A stretch of 21,262 bases of DNA. Origin: GCA-2725625 sp964574215 (GTDB taxonomy: Bacteria > Pseudomonadota > Alphaproteobacteria > Rhodospirillales > UBA2165). The stretch lies in assembly GCA_964574215.1 (NCBI GenBank), contig CAZNLR010000063.1:1-21262 (forward strand). The letters run 5' to 3'. Shown here piece after piece: positions 7,580-15,451 of this stretch (positions within the stretch are counted from its first letter, which is position 1; every line of letters begins with the position of its first letter). The position numbers and the translations under genes were made by a program. The notes below the pieces were generated by a model. It saw only the letters and a list, made by a program, of their open reading frames with translations, did no database searches and had not been told where the DNA came from.

Positions 7580-7903
7580 CTAAAACGGCAGTTTAAATCC
7601 CGGTGGCAGTTGCAGGCCGCCGGTCATTTCCGACATTTTCTCCTGTATCTTGCCTTCAATCTTTCCCTTGGCGTCGTTGTGGGCGGCGACGATCAAATCC
7701 TCGAGAACCTCTAGATCGTCCGCCCCGGCGATGGAAGGATCGATTTTGACGTTTCTGAGTTCATGCTTGCCGGTCAATGTGACTTCCACCATGCCGCCGC
7801 CGGAGGAACCGACAACTTCCATGTCCGACAGCTTTTCCTGCATCTCGGTCATTTTGGTTTGCATTTCCTGGGCCTGCTTCATCATTTGCCCGAGATTTTT
7901 CAT
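7580..7903 (-). CDS. ybaB: nucleoid-associated protein YbaB/EbfC
   Basis: Small dimeric DNA-binding protein that coats or bends DNA (107 residues, typical). The N-terminal amphipathic helix MKNLGQMMKQAQEMQTKMTEMQ is Met/Gln rich, followed by the conserved GGGMVEVTLTGKHELRNVKIDP and a C-terminal helix with a GFKLPF tail. The ATG overlaps the dnaX stop (ATGA, 7900-7903), a standard translational coupling. Its place between dnaX and recR is conserved in E. coli and B. subtilis. Confidence 0.96.
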   Translation of the reverse strand: MKNLGQMMKQAQEMQTKMTEMQEKLSDMEVVGSSGGGMVEVTLTGKHELRNVKIDPSIAGADDLEVLEDLIVAAHNDAKGKIEGKIQEKMSEMTGGLQLPPGFKLPF

Positions 7904-9726
7904 TCTTCGTAGTCTCCGTTGGTCTGATCGGTTTTTTCGGATGCGGCCGATTGGTCGTAACCGCCGATGTCTCTTATTTCCTCGATTTTCGCACCGGGAA
8001 AAGTTTCCAGCACGGATTGCATGAAGGGATGGGCGGCAATCTCGTCACGCTTTAATCGTTTGGCTTCTTCTTCTTGTTCGTGAACCGTATCCCCCCCCTG
8101 TTCGTCGAGGGAGACGGTTACCACCCATCGCTGCCCGGTATGCTCGTTGAGAAAACGGCTGAGTTGCTGGGCCAGATCGCCGGGCGCATTCTTGCCCGGC
8201 CGATACAGGATACTGCCCGGGTTTGACGGCGTCACCGGATCGAACCGGACCAAATGTACATTGCTGACCAGATTGGCCTTCAAAATGCGTTCATTAAGTT
8301 CGTCGGTTAACGCGATAACCTCTTCGAAACTCTGGGGATCGGCCTTCAATTGGGCGACCGGTTCCGAAGACTGCATTGGGGATGGCGCGGCCTGTTCTAC
8401 AGCCAACGCCGGCGCGCTTCCCCCCGGCCCGTTTCCAACCACACCGGTCGGCGATCCGGATGGAACTGCACCTGTCGAAGACGGCTGGCTGGCCCCGCCA
8501 CCTCCCCCAGCACCGGCACTTTCGGACATCGTCTTGACCGCATCGGCGGGCGTCGGCAGGTCGGCCAGGTACGCCAGACGGATCACGATCATCTCGACCG
8601 CTTTGATCGGGGACGGCGCCGATTGCGCTTCCCTGAGGCCTTTCAGCAGCATCTGCCAGGCCCGGGTCAACGACCCCATGGAAAGACGGCCCGCCAAATC
8701 CTTGCCACGCACTTTGTCGGCTTCGGCGATGGTGGGTCCGTCGGCAATGTCCGGTGTCACCTTGACGCGGGATAGCCAATGGACAACTTCCAGCAGGTCC
8801 TGAACCAGCACGATAGGATCGGCGCCGTTGGCGTAATCGTCGGACAGAAAATCCAGAGCCTGAGCAACCTCGCCCTTGAGAATGCTTTCCAGCAGATCGA
8901 AACTGCGTTCCCGGTCGGCCAGGCCCAACATATCGCGGACAGCGCCCGCATCCAATTCCCCGGCGGTGGCGCCGGTGGCGACCGCCTGATCGAGCAGGCT
9001 TAGACCATCCCGCACCGACCCGTCCGCCGCCCGGGCGATCAGCGAGATGGCGGCATCGGATAAGGCGGCACCTTCCTGCTGAGCGATTTCGGTAAAAAAG
9101 CGGCTGAGGGTTTCCACATCGACCCGCTTGAGATCGAAACGCTGGCAGCGCGACAAAACGGTCACCGGCACTTTGCGGATTTCGGTGGTGGCGAAAATAA
9201 ACTTCACGTGGGCCGGCGGCTCTTCCAGGGTTTTCAAAAGCGCGTTGAAGGCATTGCGCGACAGCATGTGCACTTCGTCAATGATATAGACTTTGTAACG
9301 CGCCGATACCGGCTTGTAGCGTACGCCTTCAATCAGTTCCCTGATGTCATCGACGCCGGTGCGGCTGGCGGCATCCATTTCCAGTACATCGACCAACCGG
9401 TCTTCGGCAATGGCTTGGCAGAATTCGCATTGACCGCAGGGCTCGATGGTGGGGCCGCCGTCGCCATCGGGACCGATACAGTTAAGCGCCCGGGCGATCA
9501 CCCGCGCCGTGGTCGTTTTACCGACGCCACGGACGCCGGTCAGAATAAACGCGTGGGCGAGTCGGCCGGACTCGAACGCGTTGGTGAGCGTCCGCACCAT
9601 GGCGTCCTGGCCAATGAGATCGGTAAAATCCTGGGGACGGTATTTGCGGGCGAGAACCTGGTATTCGGTTTCCTGACCCGTCCCCGGCCCTACTTCCCCC
9701 TGATCAACTTCCTGATTGTCGCTCAT
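7900..9726 (-). CDS. dnaX: DNA polymerase III subunit tau/gamma
   Basis: AAA+ clamp-loader subunit that loads the beta clamp and, as tau, ties the core polymerases to the helicase. It has 608 residues. Walker A GVRGVGKT is at 64-71, the zinc cysteines are C83, C97, C100 and C103, Walker B DEVH is at 150-153, sensor 1 FATTE at 178-182, and the SRC motif with arginine finger follows at 192-194. A low-complexity Gly/Ser/Pro/Ala hinge (about residues 395-445) leads to a tau-type C-terminal domain. No obvious A-AAA-AAG slippery site was seen, so a shorter gamma form is not supported. The SRP RNA gene lies about 40 bases upstream on the same strand. Confidence 0.97.
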   Translation of the reverse strand: MSDNQEVDQGEVGPGTGQETEYQVLARKYRPQDFTDLIGQDAMVRTLTNAFESGRLAHAFILTGVRGVGKTTTARVIARALNCIGPDGDGGPTIEPCGQCEFCQAIAEDRLVDVLEMDAASRTGVDDIRELIEGVRYKPVSARYKVYIIDEVHMLSRNAFNALLKTLEEPPAHVKFIFATTEIRKVPVTVLSRCQRFDLKRVDVETLSRFFTEIAQQEGAALSDAAISLIARAADGSVRDGLSLLDQAVATGATAGELDAGAVRDMLGLADRERSFDLLESILKGEVAQALDFLSDDYANGADPIVLVQDLLEVVHWLSRVKVTPDIADGPTIAEADKVRGKDLAGRLSMGSLTRAWQMLLKGLREAQSAPSPIKAVEMIVIRLAYLADLPTPADAVKTMSESAGAGGGGGASQPSSTGAVPSGSPTGVVGNGPGGSAPALAVEQAAPSPMQSSEPVAQLKADPQSFEEVIALTDELNERILKANLVSNVHLVRFDPVTPSNPGSILYRPGKNAPGDLAQQLSRFLNEHTGQRWVVTVSLDEQGGDTVHEQEEEAKRLKRDEIAAHPFMQSVLETFPGAKIEEIRDIGGYDQSAASEKTDQTNGDYEE

Positions 9727-9767
9727 ATCCGGCGGCTTATCTGATGATTTTCGGCTCTAGGCGATTA

Positions 9768-9871
9768 GGTGGGAGACCGGACCACGACCCAAACGGAAAC
9801 TCGTTACGGCTGCTTCCTTCCGGACCTGACCGGGTTGGCGAGCGGTTTGTCCGCAGCCGACCTCCCGGTCT
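9768..9871 (-). ncRNA. ffs: signal recognition particle RNA (4.5S, bacterial small type)
   Basis: RNA core of the SRP that binds Ffh and directs ribosomes making membrane proteins to FtsY. The minus strand at 9808-9831 carries the near-invariant domain IV apical sequence: GGTCAGGTCC, then the GGAA tetraloop, then GGAAGCAGCC. The ends can pair as GACCGG (5') with CCGGTC (3'), and AAAC/GTTT and CTCG/CGAG pairs continue the rod, giving about 104 nt. Exact ends are inferred from pairing, and the 3' end is the less certain. It sits just upstream of dnaX, as scr does in B. subtilis. No Alu domain is present. Confidence 0.93.
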
Positions 9872-9872
9872 A

Positions 9873-9903
9873 ACTATAGCAGTTTTGGGGGCGGGCGTGG
9901 CAA
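9873..9903 (-). promoter_or_regulatory. possible promoter of the SRP RNA
   Basis: Minus-strand TTGCCA (9898-9903) and TATAGT (9873-9878) are separated by 19 bases, longer than ideal. The -10 is followed within a few bases by the paired 5' end of the SRP RNA, so the placement fits a stable-RNA start. It would also serve dnaX-ybaB-recR by read-through, since no terminator follows the RNA. Confidence 0.45.
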
Positions 9904-9965
9904 GCGCTAACCGCATCCGAAAATTATGATTCTTAGGGAAAACTTCCGCGCAACGTACTGGCGGC

Positions 9966-10538
9966 TTACTCCTCGACGACAAAAGCGCCGATCATGCCCT
10001 GGGTCGCGCCCCGGCTGACGGGCGAATAATAGGTGTCGGTCAAAAACAAGCCCGGACCATGCCCGCCTTCGAAATCGTACCAGCCGTCCCGCACCGGCAC
10101 AAAGTGCAGTTCCTTGATTTCGCCGGGTTTCAAGTTCAACCCAATTATGTTGACGCCGAAAATCTCTTCGCTCTCGGTAACAATTTTGCGGATCGCCGTG
10201 GTTCTGAAGAAATCTTCGGCCACAAACAAATGGTCTACATCGTCGCGGTTCTCGATGACCATGATATAGGGTTCGCCCTGAAAAAGATGAATGAGGGCAG
10301 GCCGGAATTCATTTTGCCTGATATCGATCTCGAAGGTCTCGGCGACGCTCCAGTCCGCCGCTTCGATGATCTCCGACTGGTTTGGAATATAGCCTTCCCG
10401 TTCCAAATTGGCGTAGAGATCACGGTCAGTACAAGCGCCCAAAACGACCGCCACCACCGCAACAAGGGCATACCAATAACCTGGCCTACTTCCGGAAGCG
10501 AAAAAATTTAAAAGCGCCATGATGCGGGCCGTTCCCAT
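9966..10538 (-). CDS. cupredoxin-like membrane-anchored lipoprotein
   Basis: Predicted exported lipoprotein with a cupredoxin-type beta-sandwich. The hydrophobic signal (about residues 20-35) ends in a lipobox LGAC with C36 as the lipidated residue. The mature part has IENRDDVDHLFVAEDF (H103 as a first ligand candidate), LKPGEIKELHFVPVRDGWYDFEGGHG (H160) and a terminal GMIGAFVVEE (M182). These positions mirror the His...Cys-x-x-x-x-His...Met order of type 1 copper proteins. However, the cysteine expected in the W-Y-x-F-E-G segment is absent (Y154/D155). It may bind copper differently or not at all. The first ATG (10538) is used; Met7 gives a more usual signal length. The neighbours do not indicate a partner. 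Confidence 0.75.
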   Translation of the reverse strand: MGTARIMALLNFFASGSRPGYWYALVAVVAVVLGACTDRDLYANLEREGYIPNQSEIIEAADWSVAETFEIDIRQNEFRPALIHLFQGEPYIMVIENRDDVDHLFVAEDFFRTTAIRKIVTESEEIFGVNIIGLNLKPGEIKELHFVPVRDGWYDFEGGHGPGLFLTDTYYSPVSRGATQGMIGAFVVEE

Positions 10539-10646
10539 CCACGATGTACTCTACCAACAGTGTAAGGCATAGAGCCTCCCCGGTTAAATATCAATCTTCC
10601 TGAAAAGAGTTTTCAATCGCGGGCCTGGTATGCGAAATTTCCCCTT

Positions 10647-11585
10647 ATGGTTTCCAAATTTTATTATGACGGGTTGACGCTCGACCGGGCGCACCATCTG
10701 CGCCTGAACGATGATTGGATCGCGGATTCAATGGCAAGCGGACGGGCCAAATTCCTGCCCGTTTGGCGCAACCGAAACCTGATCCGGATCGATCCCGCGA
10801 CCGTGGACAAACCGCCCGCCGCCGCCTTTTTGAATGAGGTGGAAACCCAGGAACTGCGCGGCCTGGCCAAAGAGACGATATTTCTGGGTGTAGAGAACGA
10901 CGTCGCCTACTACGCCTTCGACATTTCCCCAGTAGAGGACCCCTTGTCTTTACCCTTCCCCGACCATGCGGCATTCGAGGATCTTCGCCGCCTGGCGACC
11001 GCGATCGATCCCATCGAGGCCGGGTATCTCGCCTATGCCAGAGCGCTCGCCCATTGGAACCGCAATCACCGTCATTGCGGCACCTGCGGCTCGGAGACCA
11101 AAAGCATCCATGCCGGTCACGAACGGGTCTGCCTTAATGCCGATTGCGGGCGCACCCATTTCCCGCGCACCGATCCGGCGGTCATCATGCTGATCACCCA
11201 TCCCGACGGGAACCAATGCCTGTTGGGCCACAACAGCCGTTTCAAAGGATTGATCTTTTCCACCCTGGCTGGATTTGTCGAACCGGGTGAGACTTTGGAA
11301 CAAGCGGTCGCCCGGGAAGTGAAGGAGGAAACCGGGATCGAAGTGGTTGATGCCGAGTACCGGGCGTCACAGCCCTGGCCCTTTCCCGCTTCGATCATGC
11401 TGGGATTCCGGGCGCGGGCGGTAACCACGGAGATCAACGTCGACAATGATGAATTGCTGGAGGCAAACTGGTTTACCCGCGACCAAGTGCGCGAAATGGG
11501 GGAAAACGGACAGATGCTGCCGCCCACCAAATTTTCCATCTCCCGATGGCTGATTGACGTCTGGCTGAGCGAGGAAGATTCCTAG
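10647..11585 (+). CDS. nudC: NAD(+) diphosphatase NudC (Nudix hydrolase)
   Basis: Hydrolyses NADH to NMNH and AMP and, in known members, removes NAD caps from RNA. It has 312 residues. An N-terminal domain is followed by a C4 zinc ribbon (C144, C147, C162, C167). The Nudix box runs from G209 to about 231 with E215, R223, E224, E227, E228 and G230 all in place. The NudC-diagnostic SQPWPFP is at 241-247. Starts at ATG 10647 with no visible Shine-Dalgarno. It is divergent from the cupredoxin-like gene and is followed 88 bases on by the kinase gene. Identity is firm. Confidence 0.95.
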   Translation: MVSKFYYDGLTLDRAHHLRLNDDWIADSMASGRAKFLPVWRNRNLIRIDPATVDKPPAAAFLNEVETQELRGLAKETIFLGVENDVAYYAFDISPVEDPLSLPFPDHAAFEDLRRLATAIDPIEAGYLAYARALAHWNRNHRHCGTCGSETKSIHAGHERVCLNADCGRTHFPRTDPAVIMLITHPDGNQCLLGHNSRFKGLIFSTLAGFVEPGETLEQAVAREVKEETGIEVVDAEYRASQPWPFPASIMLGFRARAVTTEINVDNDELLEANWFTRDQVREMGENGQMLPPTKFSISRWLIDVWLSEEDS

Positions 11586-11673
11586 CCCTTAGGATTGGCA
11601 ATTGGAAAGTAAAATACCGCTTGTTTTGTAACCTCGCTGACGATTAAAAGAACTAGCTTTAGGTGGAAGGTGT

Positions 11674-12474
11674 ATGGGAAATTCGGATACAAAACTGGAC
11701 GATGATGCAAAAAGGGCGTTGCGGGAAGCCCAGTCCGCTCTTGAGCACATCCTGGAGGATGAAAACGCTTTCAAGGAAGCGGTGCAGCGAAGTGTCCGGC
11801 AATTCGCTCACGATATCAAAAATCCGCTGACCGCCATGATCGGCTACAGCAAACTCATGGCGTCCGGAAAGCTCGAACCGGAAACCTTCCCGGAGAATTC
11901 CGAAATCATTCATAAGGCCGCGCTGCGGATGCTCAACCTGTGTGAAAGCATGGTGGAAAATTCGGAAAGGATGGACCCCGAGGACAACGAAATTCCCGAG
12001 GACCAGATCCAGGACGTGGATGCCGTTGAAATCCTGGAGGAAGTTGAAACACTGTTCGGCGAAATGGCGGCTGAACGGGAAATAAATCTGATTTCCAATA
12101 TTGCCGAAGACTTCCCGACTTTACACACCGTACCGACCCACCTTTACCGGTCGTTGACCAACATCATGTCGAACGCCATGAAATTTACACCCGGGGGCGG
12201 TGAGATCGCCATCAACGCCGAAGTGGATGAAGCCGATGAAGCGGTCATTTTTGTCGTTCGTGATTCGGGCGCCGGGATACCGGCCAAGCAAATACCCCAA
12301 ATCCTTCAGCCCTATAAGACGACCGTATCGCCGCACGGCGACAAGGGAACGGGGCTGGGGCTACCCATTGTTAACCAGCTAATGATGGAGTTGGGCGGAA
12401 AAATGGAGATTAGCAGCCGGGAAAATGAAGGCACCACGGTGAAGCTTCGCTTCCCCAAGAATTTGATGCGGTAA
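11674..12474 (+). CDS. soluble sensor-less histidine kinase (HisKA + HATPase_c)
   Basis: Two-component type kinase of 266 residues with no transmembrane segment. The N-terminal 40 residues are acidic/helical and carry no recognisable sensor domain. H-box FAHDIKNPLTAMIGYSKLM places the phospho-accepting histidine at H46. The ATPase domain has the N-box LTNIMSNAMKF (N167), G1 box VRDSGAGIP (about 195-203) and G2 box GTGLGLPIV (225-233). Strong ribosome binding site AGGTGGAAGG (11661-11670). No response regulator lies in the window, so it is an orphan that probably receives its signal from a partner protein. An anti-sigma-type role is less likely because the H-box is intact. Confidence 0.9.
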   Translation: MGNSDTKLDDDAKRALREAQSALEHILEDENAFKEAVQRSVRQFAHDIKNPLTAMIGYSKLMASGKLEPETFPENSEIIHKAALRMLNLCESMVENSERMDPEDNEIPEDQIQDVDAVEILEEVETLFGEMAAEREINLISNIAEDFPTLHTVPTHLYRSLTNIMSNAMKFTPGGGEIAINAEVDEADEAVIFVVRDSGAGIPAKQIPQILQPYKTTVSPHGDKGTGLGLPIVNQLMMELGGKMEISSRENEGTTVKLRFPKNLMR

Positions 12475-12519
12475 CGAATATTTATTTCCGACGAGACGGA
12501 TAGATACTTTTGATTACCT

Positions 12520-12999
12520 TTATCGGGCGTAGGCCGGGTAGTCGTTTTCCAGCACGTACCGAAAATCATCGGGAATGGTCATGGCCCGCCGGTTTTCCAG
12601 ATCCATCAGGGCGACGGTAAACCGGTTGGCGAACGACACCGCGTCGTCACGCGCCCTGACGATGCGGTGCTGAAAAGTCGCCGTTTTGTCGCCGATACGC
12701 TCAACCGCCGTCACAAAAACGATTTCCTCCCCTTCCAGTATTTCCTGGTACCAGGTGGAGTCTTCGCTGACGACGGCAAAGCAGCGTTTTTGTTCGGCGA
12801 TTTCGCGGCGCGGGACACCAAGGCTTTCCATCACCATAAACATGGCGTCGGTGATGCAGCTGAAATAGCTTTTCATGGCCATGTGGTTCAGCTCATCGCA
12901 AAGGTCTTCGCCGACGACGATGCGGTAAATCTCTTTGTAACTTTCCGGGGAATACTGGCTCCGGTCCGAATCCGAACCGGATGGGGTCATTTTATTCAC
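12520..12999 (-). CDS. hot-dog fold acyl-CoA thioesterase
   Basis: Probable 4-hydroxybenzoyl-CoA/betainyl-CoA type thioesterase, 159 residues, cytosolic. The segment DELNHMAMKSYFSCITDAM (about 35-53) matches the family's D-x-N-G-H-M-N-x-x-Y-x-x-F signature with substitutions. Long central-helix residues and the strands STWYQEILEGEEIVFVTAVERI, KTATFQHRIVR and FTVALMDLENRRAMTIP follow. The GTG start (12999) overlaps the pheA stop by eight bases; the ATG three codons later is an alternative that directly follows the stop. It is convergent with the kinase gene. The substrate cannot be told from sequence. Confidence 0.8.
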   Translation of the reverse strand: MNKMTPSGSDSDRSQYSPESYKEIYRIVVGEDLCDELNHMAMKSYFSCITDAMFMVMESLGVPRREIAEQKRCFAVVSEDSTWYQEILEGEEIVFVTAVERIGDKTATFQHRIVRARDDAVSFANRFTVALMDLENRRAMTIPDDFRYVLENDYPAYAR

Positions 13000-13858
13000 T
13001 ATCGTTCCCGTTCATGCTTTTGCGGAAGGGATGCGCCGGATAGACGCCCATAATCCGCACTTCATGGGAAAAGAAGTCCAGTTCCTCGAGCGCGAGCCGG
13101 AGGTTTTGATGTTCCGGATGGCCTTCGACCTCGGCGTAGAATTGCGCCGCGATGAATCCGCCGCCCACCAGATAGCTTTCCAATTTGGTAATATTGACGC
13201 CGTTGGTGGCGAAACCGCCCAATCCTTTGTAGAGCGCCGCCGGTACGTTACGTACCCGGAAAACGAAACTGGTCATCAGATCCTGGCTTTCCGGGTCGAC
13301 GTCTTCGGCGTCTTTTGCCATCACCAAAAACCGCGTGGTGTTGTGTTCGGCATCCTCGATGTTGGCGCGCAGCGAATTCAATCCGTAGATCTCGCCCGCC
13401 AGTTCCGAGGAAATCGATCCGTGGGCGTTCTCGCCCCGTTCGGCGATATCGCGGGCGGCGGCGGCGGTGTCCACATGCACCATGGCTTCCAGTCCCAGTT
13501 CCTGGATAACGTTACGGCACTGATTGAGGGCGTGAACGTGACTATGGACATGGGTCAAATCATCGATCTTCGCGCCTTTGACCGCCAGCAAATGATGCTC
13601 CACCCGCTGAAAATGCTCGCCGATGATATGCAGCCCGGAATCCGGCAGCAGGTGATGAATATCGGCCACCCGGCCGGCAACCGAGTTATCAATGGGAATC
13701 AAAGCCAGTTCAGCCTCGCCTTCGCGCACAGCGGCGAAGGTGTCCTCAAAGGTGTGGCACGGCAGCGTCGTCATATCCGGACGTACGACACGGCAGGCCA
13801 TATCCGAATTGGCGCCCAGTTCACCCTGAAAGGCGATGAGATTTCCCGTATTATTCAT
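12992..13858 (-). CDS. pheA: prephenate dehydratase (with ACT domain)
   Basis: Converts prephenate to phenylpyruvate in phenylalanine synthesis. It has 288 residues: periplasmic-binding-like catalytic domain about 6-180 and regulatory ACT domain about 195-275. Visible motifs are FQGELGANSDMA (10-21), PIDNSVAGRV (55-64), and the catalytic TTRF (174-177). The phenylalanine-binding ACT region has AALYKGLGGFATNGVNITKLESY (ESRP-type site reading LESY, as in many alphaproteobacteria). ATG at 13858; no strong ribosome binding site. It is 21 bases downstream of kdsB and overlaps the thioesterase gene, so it is in the middle of a three-gene minus-strand unit. No chorismate mutase domain is fused. Confidence 0.95.
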   Translation of the reverse strand: MNNTGNLIAFQGELGANSDMACRVVRPDMTTLPCHTFEDTFAAVREGEAELALIPIDNSVAGRVADIHHLLPDSGLHIIGEHFQRVEHHLLAVKGAKIDDLTHVHSHVHALNQCRNVIQELGLEAMVHVDTAAAARDIAERGENAHGSISSELAGEIYGLNSLRANIEDAEHNTTRFLVMAKDAEDVDPESQDLMTSFVFRVRNVPAALYKGLGGFATNGVNITKLESYLVGGGFIAAQFYAEVEGHPEHQNLRLALEELDFFSHEVRIMGVYPAHPFRKSMNGNDSE

Positions 13859-13879
13859 AACGGGGCTTATGAATTACAT

Positions 13880-14671
13880 TTAGAGCGATTTGTCCAGCAA
13901 TTCCCGAGCATGTTCAATGTCGGATTCCGTATCCACATAGAAAGGAACCTCGTCGATCAAGGCAACATCCATGCGCATGCCGTTTTCCAGGGCGCGCTTG
14001 CCTTCGATACGCTGGTTCAATTCGTTGTCCGTGGGTTCCAAATTGACGAAGCGGTCCAGTTGCGGACGCTGATAGGCGTAGATGGGGATATGGCGGTAGC
14101 GCTCCTCACGGTCGGGATTTTCCGTATCACGGGTGAGATCGATCACCCGGCCGATTCTGCTGTCTTTTATCCAACTGACATTACGCCCTTCCTGCCAGTT
14201 GACCGTGACCTTGACCACATTGGGGTCCTTGGCGTCCTCCTCGCTCAACGGGCAGGCCAGGGTGGCGATGGCCACATCGTAACTGGCCAGGGGATATAGC
14301 AGGGCCCGGATATATTTGGGATCAATCGCCGGTAGATCGTCATGCAGATTGATGATGATATCGTGATTGTAGAACCGGTCGAACTTGTTCACTGTCGCCG
14401 CCACCCGGTCGGCGCCCGATTCCGTCCGATAATTGTGGGTCTTCAAGTGGTGATCCGGATCGGTTTTGTAGATGTATCCGCCGGCCTCGGCGACGGTGTC
14501 GGCGATTTCGTCATCCAGGCAATCGACGATGACGTTGCCGATCCCGGCCTCAATGGCCCGGTTCCAGGAATGCACGATCATGGGAGTGCCGTTAATGTCG
14601 ACGAGCTGCTTGCGCGGAATGCCGTTCTCGTCGACCTGGGACGGTATAACAACCAAAGGGTTCCGTTCCAT
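13880..14671 (-). CDS. kdsB: divergent 3-deoxy-manno-octulosonate (KDO) cytidylyltransferase
   Basis: CMP-sugar-acid synthetase of the KdsB family, 263 residues, cytosolic; it would activate KDO with CTP for LPS core assembly. The Rossmann-like start VVIPSQVDENGIPRKQL (7-23) replaces the usual IPAR..S.RLPGKPL. ESGADR (84-89) stands for SGTDR. NLHDDLP (108-114) stands for NVQGDEP, keeping the Asp at 112. The C-terminal half is family-like: RHIPIYAYQR, NELNQRIEGKRALENGM and a late VDTESDIEHAREL. The altered motifs raise the possibility of a different ulosonic acid substrate. It heads the kdsB-pheA-thioesterase unit, with an AAGGA ribosome binding site 11 bases before ATG. Confidence 0.82.
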   Translation of the reverse strand: MERNPLVVIPSQVDENGIPRKQLVDINGTPMIVHSWNRAIEAGIGNVIVDCLDDEIADTVAEAGGYIYKTDPDHHLKTHNYRTESGADRVAATVNKFDRFYNHDIIINLHDDLPAIDPKYIRALLYPLASYDVAIATLACPLSEEDAKDPNVVKVTVNWQEGRNVSWIKDSRIGRVIDLTRDTENPDREERYRHIPIYAYQRPQLDRFVNLEPTDNELNQRIEGKRALENGMRMDVALIDEVPFYVDTESDIEHARELLDKSL

Positions 14672-14731
14672 TTATCTCGTTATCCTTTTCTTTCTTCCCG
14701 TGTTCGGTCTGTTGTTTACTGCTGTGCTTGT

Positions 14732-14759
14732 TCTATAAATAAAAGCACCCTATGTACAA
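14732..14759 (-). promoter_or_regulatory. possible promoter of kdsB-pheA
   Basis: Minus-strand TTGTAC (14754-14759) and TATAGA (14732-14737) are 16 bases apart, about 60 bases before the kdsB ATG, in the divergent kdsB/cytochrome gap. Match to sigma70 is moderate. Confidence 0.35.
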
Positions 14760-14826
14760 GGTTAAGGTCTTCATTTATACCCGGTTTGCCTTTTGTATTA
14801 TGGCGCGACCGATTTTTTGGACTTAT

Positions 14827-14832
14827 TATAAT
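14827..14832 (+). promoter_or_regulatory. -10 element of the cytochrome c/hisN promoter
   Basis: A perfect TATAAT lies 43 bases before the cytochrome c ATG. The -35 region (about 14804-14809, CGCGAC) does not match the consensus, so an activator or an alternative spacing may apply. The mRNA leader would contain the AAGGAAG ribosome binding site at 14864-14870. Confidence 0.4.
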
Positions 14833-14875
14833 CTAACAGATAAGTAGGCATGAATTAAAGAAAAAGGAAGAGTTT

Positions 14876-15439
14876 ATGTGGAGCATGACGACGAACAAAG
14901 TAATCGGAGGCATTATTGCCGCTTTCTGGCTTCTGCTGGCCGCCGATTTTTTGGGCGATCTTTTAATCCCGCCGCCGGCAACCGCCAAGGTTTCGGCTGA
15001 AGCAAAGGCGACAAAAGACGCGCCCAAAGCGGAACAGAAAATGGCCGCAAAACCCGCCTCCACTTCCGAGCCCAAAGCCGAACAGAATCTGGGCACCTTG
15101 CTGGCATCGGCCAGCACGGACAGGGGTAAGAAAATCGCCAAAAAATGCGTCGCCTGCCACACTTTTGATAAGGGCGGCAAAAACAAGATCGGTCCGAATT
15201 TGTTCAATATTATCGGCAGCGACCGCGCCGCCGTGGCCAAGTTCAATTACTCGGGCGCCATGAAGAAGCTCGGCGGCAAATGGGATTATGAGGATTTGGA
15301 TCAGTTCCTGGCCAAGCCCAAGAAGTTCCTGCCGAAAACCAAAATGACCTTCGTCGGGTTGAAAAAGGCGGGCGACCGGGCGGCGATTATTCTCTATATG
15401 CGGTCTTTCGCCGATTCACCTGCGGCCCTGCCCAACTAA
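14876..15439 (+). CDS. membrane-anchored class I cytochrome c
   Basis: Electron carrier of the CycM/cytochrome c552-like kind, 187 residues. An uncleaved N-terminal anchor (about residues 9-30) is followed by an Ala/Lys/Pro/Glu-rich flexible linker (33-72) with two KAEQ copies. The periplasmic haem domain has CVACH (C91, C94, H95), KIGPNLFNIIG, YSGAM and WDYEDLDQFLAKP. The axial Met is M157 in KTKMTFVGL. A good ribosome binding site AAGGAAG sits five bases before the ATG. It probably passes electrons from the bc1 complex to a terminal oxidase. It is divergent from kdsB and followed 12 bases on by hisN. Confidence 0.94.
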   Translation: MWSMTTNKVIGGIIAAFWLLLAADFLGDLLIPPPATAKVSAEAKATKDAPKAEQKMAAKPASTSEPKAEQNLGTLLASASTDRGKKIAKKCVACHTFDKGGKNKIGPNLFNIIGSDRAAVAKFNYSGAMKKLGGKWDYEDLDQFLAKPKKFLPKTKMTFVGLKKAGDRAAIILYMRSFADSPAALPN

Positions 15440-15451
15440 AGGAATTAAAGC

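Noticed and set aside
8350..8520. Gly/Ser/Pro-rich stretch in dnaX as a possible frameshift or fusion
   Set aside because: It is the usual flexible hinge between the AAA+ core and the tau C-terminal domain; the frame is continuous.
9208..9744. 178-codon open frame on the plus strand
   Set aside because: It is antisense to the 5' half of dnaX, and has no ribosome binding site or family match.
13031..14299. 422-codon open frame on the plus strand
   Set aside because: It runs antisense across two real genes (pheA and kdsB) and the gap between them, and has no recognisable domain.
15020..15090. Repeated KAEQ motif in the cytochrome c linker
   Set aside because: It is low-complexity Ala/Lys/Pro/Glu linker sequence, common in membrane-anchored cytochromes; only two imperfect copies.
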